10,033 nt of DNA from assembly GCA_023212695.1 (NCBI GenBank), contig JALCCG010000473.1, positions 1 through 10,033 of the forward strand, written 5' to 3'. Shown here piece by piece: positions 7,375-10,033 of the stretch; positions within the stretch are counted from its first letter, which is position 1, and every line of letters starts with the position of its first letter. The translations under genes and the position numbers were made by a program. The notes beneath the pieces are model-generated. The model was not told the DNA's origin and did not search any database. It saw only the letters and a program-made list of their open reading frames with translations. The stretch is from Sporisorium sorghi (Eukaryota; Basidiomycota; Ustilaginomycetes; Ustilaginales; Ustilaginaceae).

Positions 7375-7892
7375 TCTAGCTATTTGAGCGCTTTGGCGTC
7401 GTCATCGACACCGTCTGGTGACGAAAAGTCACCAAATCTCCATCCCCGCCCGCGTTTTTTCCCCCGGTTTCAACGCGGAGTCAAATGTAAACCCCCTTGT
7501 TTCCCCCATTGTTTTTCCCTCCTGTATCTTCTCTTTCTCTGTGATTGACGAAATGCAGAGCAAAATCTCCCCCTCCTTCCGCAGTTGATTGTGTACGAGT
7601 GTGATTGTGAGAACAAGATTTGAGATGGTGGGAATGGTCGCAATCGAAAAAGTCGGCGTGGTTAACAAATTTGGAATTTTTTTTCTGCCTTGATTATCTG
7701 CCTGTCTTTTCGCGTCTTGTTCGTTGGCTGGTTGGCTCGTTTGTGCTTGGTTGTCTGAGTGCTCCCATGGTTGAATCAAGATTGGGTTGTTGTCGTTGTT
7801 GGGGATTGATCGCTCCGACGTGTGAAGCTTCCCGTCTGGTTGCAGTGTCTGACATTTCGAGCGGAATGAGATGTCTGCTTTCTTTTTTTCGG
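7375..7892 (+). other. TEF1 3' UTR and downstream non-coding region
   Basis: No gene is supported. A perfect 7-bp stem, TGGTGAC-GAAAA-GTCACCA (7416-7434), begins 41 bases after the stop and is the clearest 3' UTR structure. A C/T-rich tract runs from about 7490 to 7545. It is followed by a notably G/T-rich plus strand at about 7705-7810, with repeated GTTGG/GTTGT words, which could be a downstream cleavage signal or simple compositional drift. No AATAAA is seen. Open frames here on both strands look random. Confidence 0.5.
7416..7434 (+). other. stem-loop in the TEF1 3' UTR
   Basis: The arms TGGTGAC (7416-7422) and GTCACCA (7428-7434) pair perfectly around the loop GAAAA. The position, 41 bases past the stop codon, puts it in the mature mRNA. 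It may protect the message or bind a protein; no known element is recognised. Confidence 0.55.
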
Positions 7893-8078
7893 CTCAAAAT
7901 CCGCCTTTAGGGGGTATCAAATTTTCGGGCAAGTCAATTACTTGAGTAAATTTGCGGCTGGGTTTCTCAGAAGCCCAGTTTGGGGTTAATTTTATTACGT
8001 AAGCTCTGCCAAAAAAAGGCTTTGTCCGGGCATCTCAGGAAACCCGCCTTCGGAGCAGGTATTTTGAGATGCCCGGAC
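7893..8078. repeat. stem-loop cluster with a diverged repeated block
   Basis: Three structures lie close together. A hairpin CTGGGTTTC-TCA-GAAGCCCAG (7958-7978) has nine pairs, one a wobble. GCC-A7-GGC sits at 8008-8020. A larger hairpin has perfect 14-base arms GTCCGGGCATCTCA (8024-8037) and TGAGATGCCCGGAC (8065-8078) around a 27-base loop. The loop sequence CCGCCTT...GGTAT (8044-8061) also appears at 7901-7916 as CCGCCTT...GGTAT, each preceded by CTCA, which suggests a diverged duplicate of about 30 bases. The first hairpin and the large one also share TCTCAG followed by an A-rich CCC word. Possible explanations are a miniature inverted-repeat element, a foldback remnant, or a structured RNA. 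No target-site duplication was found by eye. Confidence 0.55.
8024..8078. repeat. 14-bp perfect inverted repeat, 27-base loop
   Basis: This is the longest perfect inverted repeat I found in the window. The arms are GC-rich (GTCCGGGCATCTCA and its reverse complement), and two G-T wobbles and an A-T pair can extend the stem inward. It lies 137 bases upstream of the first ATG of the broken Myb/SANT-like gene. It could be a foldback, a regulator-binding palindrome, or a transcribed hairpin. Confidence 0.7.
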
Positions 8079-8304
8079 CCTGATCATGTCTTGTTGCCTC
8101 ACGCATGTTTCTCTTTTACCAACACCATCTCCTTCCTTTGGTGGACAGCCAAACCTACTGTACCCCTTTTACCGCCAGCACAGTACGCAGGTCCCACCAG
8201 CCTTCATCTTAGCCATGAGCTTGTTGGGCAACAACTCGCAGCAGCTGCTCCCTCCGTCCTCTCAGTCTCAGGCCTCAACTTCGCCCTCACACCACATCAC
8301 AACG

Positions 8305-8346
8305 ATGACGACGATGACGACGACCACCACCACCACCACCACCACA
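8305..8346 (+). repeat. ACG/ACC trinucleotide microsatellite (Thr run)
   Basis: ATG ACG ACG occurs twice (8305-8322), then seven ACC units (8323-8343) and ACA. In the pseudogene frame this encodes a Thr tract with two Met, just before the first TGA. Slippage here could change the N-terminal length but not the frame if whole triplets are gained or lost. Confidence 0.8.
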
Positions 8347-8655
8347 GGCTGAAAGAACTTTGTTTGGTCTTCTCAAGATGTCAAACGACTGGTCTCGATC
8401 ATCTACAACTACCCATCGTACCAGGTGTGCCTTCTGCCCTTGCGCGAGTCAGGCCCTGAGGATACCACAAACAAGCTTCGAAAAGTTCCGGTCTGGCGGG
8501 AGCTTTTCACACAGATCTTTCCCAACGCCAACGTCATAGAGCCAGATCGCATCAAGACCAAGCTCAGGTGGCTCCACACCACATACACAACACAGAAGAA
8601 GAAGCTTTTGCTCACTGGTGCTGGTTTTCTTGAAGGTATGGATCCATCCGACCCA

Positions 8656-8738
8656 GTAAGTAATCACCCCTTGCTCGATGTCCAATGTTTGTATGTATTG
8701 CTGACACATTCACATTTCATTCTGCTATGTTGCTGTAG
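8656..8738 (+). other. intron of the Myb/SANT-like pseudogene (83 nt)
   Basis: A consensus donor GTAAGT at 8656 follows GAC CCA, a branch word CTGAC lies at 8701-8705, and the acceptor GCTGTAG ends at 8738. Joining keeps the frame and links MDPSDP to TYVSRAAL, which fits the family's post-domain segment. Intact splice signals suggest that the gene was functional recently. Confidence 0.8.
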
Positions 8739-9408
8739 ACCTATGTATCTCGCGCTGCGCTGGTGGAAAAGTTCCCTTGGTTTAGCAAGATGCACGAGAT
8801 GATGGGTGATTGCTACGTTGCTGATCTGGCTCTGCTGCTCACGACGCCTCCTGTTGACTCTGCCAGCGACGACAATCTCGCAGACGAGGAGATGGTGGAT
8901 GCCGAGGCCAGCATCCAGCCTTCGCACAGCCGCAATCTGCCCAACCTCTTCAACCTGGTGGGCCGCAATGGCTCCGCTTCTTCCAACATTGCTTCTCAGG
9001 TTCGTCGCAGCCCCACCCCCGCCATGCAGCTTACCCCTGGTCCGTCGTCTGGCACTTCTCTCGCATCGGCACCCAGCACCCCTACGGCCTCCCCGTTTGG
9101 TGCAGCCTCTTCTACTCCTGCCACACCCACCTCCACTGGCAAACGCAAGCAAGGTGCTATCAAGCAGAAGAAGGATGCACGCTTTCTACCGCATGCAGGT
9201 TGACAACATGCAGTATCGACTTCAACTTGAGCAGGAGAAGACCAAATGAGAGCAGATGTGGGTTCAGGCGATGGAGAATCAGACCGCTGCTATGCTGCGC
9301 ATTCAAGACGATCAGCACCACTTCATGAACTGGATGTTTCGTCTCCTTGCTGCTGCCAATGGCTCTCAATTGGCCTCAGGTTCCAGTGCCAACGCTGACA
9401 GCCAGTAA

Positions 9409-10033
9409 GTGCTCTGCTTGGCCATCTCAGCATCATCTGGCGCATTTGATCTCCCTCTTGTGTTCTTCCGTATGTTTTCCTGCGTCATGCTATGACAATG
9501 TTCTTGCTCCCCTCCCCTCACCATACCCGCGTCTGCAAAAGACAATACCCTCTTCATACCCTGTAAACTACCGTGTACCATCAAGTGTATCATGAACCAT
9601 ATCATGAAATGCAACTCCTTGTCTCTGTCATTGGGTTGGGTGATGTGTGTTGCGACAAATGTGATGCAATCGATTTGAGTCAAGTGGTTTGATTGAAACA
9701 GTACAAAGGGCCATGAAAGGGACAAAGCGCCCACTTTTGCAGGGGAGTGCGCGTGCTTCGCTTCTCTCATCATCTCGTCTTTCACTCTTGCACCATCTCT
9801 CCCGCAGGCATCCTTCTTCACCATACCCCTGTTGCTGGAGTACCTTGATGCAACATCATGCCTCACAGAAGCAACAAGGAGCTTCTTCTCAAACCTCATT
9901 GCCTGCACGCTGGAGTCAATTCTGACTGCTGAGGCTGCTCAGTTGTGTAGCAGGCATCTCCAAGACAGCTTTCTACTTGTGTTCAATAGGTCAGGATGTA
10001 GGTCAAGCTGTTCAGGCTCGGCCACAAGGGAGC
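9409..10033. other. right-edge region, no gene identified
   Basis: No gene is assigned. On the plus strand the frame beginning at 9697 has no stop up to the window end (112 codons). Its second half follows a pyrimidine-rich tract ending in CCCGCAG (9801-9807), which looks like a splice acceptor, and reads ASFFTIPLLLEYLDATS and onward, so it could be an internal exon of a gene continuing to the right. On the minus strand a frame with an ATG at about 9897 runs to 9366. The two are mutually exclusive or both chance, and neither matches a family I know. Repeated ATCATGAA words occur at 9589-9607. Confidence 0.3.

Larger units (their letters stand above)
8215..9408 (+). pseudogene. Myb/SANT-like DNA-binding protein gene, disrupted
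   Basis: One frame reads from ATG 8215 through a Ser/Gln/Thr-rich N-terminus, then meets TGA (8350-8352), then continues with KNFVWSSQDVKRL. The domain has the three-tryptophan pattern of the Myb/SANT-like (Myb_DNA-bind_3) and trihelix families: FVW..., VPVWRELFTQIFP, and IKTKLRWLHTTY plus a Lys-rich helix. After an intron (8656-8738) comes a conserved-looking tail, ALVEKFPWFSKMHEMMGD, which matches the post-domain segment of that family. A Ser/Thr/Pro/Ala linker and a KRKQ basic patch follow. Between about 9165 and 9180 the sense frame shifts by one; the other frame carries a Gln/Met/Leu-rich predicted coiled coil starting MHAFYRMQVDNMQYRLQLEQ, is broken by TGA at 9247-9249, then runs to TAA 9406-9408. 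Such DNA-binding plus coiled-coil proteins occur in fungal multicopy families and as partners of PIF/Harbinger-type transposases; that link is inference. The alternative is sequencing error. Confidence 0.7.

Noticed and set aside
8190..8375. An extra intron that would remove the TGA at 8350
   Set aside because: Acceptors upstream of the TGA leave it in frame, and the AG at 8374-8375 would delete the first conserved Trp of the domain. No good donor and branch site fit.
7980..8459. Plus-strand frame with a poly-Asp/poly-His run
   Set aside because: It is the out-of-frame reading of the ACG/ACC repeat; the Myb/SANT-like domain is in a different frame.
9419..9430. GGCCATCTCAG as a possible right-hand partner of the 8024-8037 arm
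   Set aside because: Only a short partial match in the wrong relative orientation for a terminal inverted repeat, and no target-site duplication was seen.

Overview
This is a eukaryotic nuclear segment, almost certainly from a basidiomycete smut fungus (Ustilaginomycotina; Ustilago/Sporisorium/Moesziomyces-like). The assignment rests on spliceosomal introns with GTRNGT donors and CTGAC-type branch sites, strong C-ending codon preference in the two translation genes, compact spacing, and the protein sequences. It is inference; no database was searched.

Layout. All recognisable genes lie on the plus strand: (1) 60S ribosomal protein eL32 (RPL32; coding exon 1573-1965), probably with a long 5'-leader intron (686-1563); (2) a 602-residue TAF7 orthologue, a TFIID subunit (2646-4454); (3) translation elongation factor 1-alpha (TEF1; exons 5790-5810 and 6022-7374, with a 211-nt intron after codon 7); (4) a decayed Myb/SANT-like (three-tryptophan) DNA-binding protein gene (8215-9408) with an 83-nt intron, two in-frame TGA codons and one frameshift. 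The left edge (1-250) may hold the leader of a divergent minus-strand gene. The right edge (9409-10033) is unresolved.

The first three genes are housekeeping genes: a ribosomal protein, a general transcription factor subunit and the tRNA-delivery GTPase. They have separate promoters and do not form an operon. The stretches upstream of RPL32 and TEF1 share short AT-rich motifs, which suggests common regulation of translation genes. The window changes character after TEF1: a cluster of stem-loops and a diverged repeated block (7893-8078) precedes the broken DNA-binding gene, as expected for an accessory or mobile-element-derived insertion.

The best candidates for something undescribed are the stem-loop cluster at 7893-8078 and the Myb/SANT-like pseudogene beside it. 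Next are the long, uninterrupted in-frame leader of RPL32 and the palindromes upstream of TEF1. I found no CRISPR array, tRNA, rRNA or complete transposon, and nothing that clearly makes a new multi-gene system.
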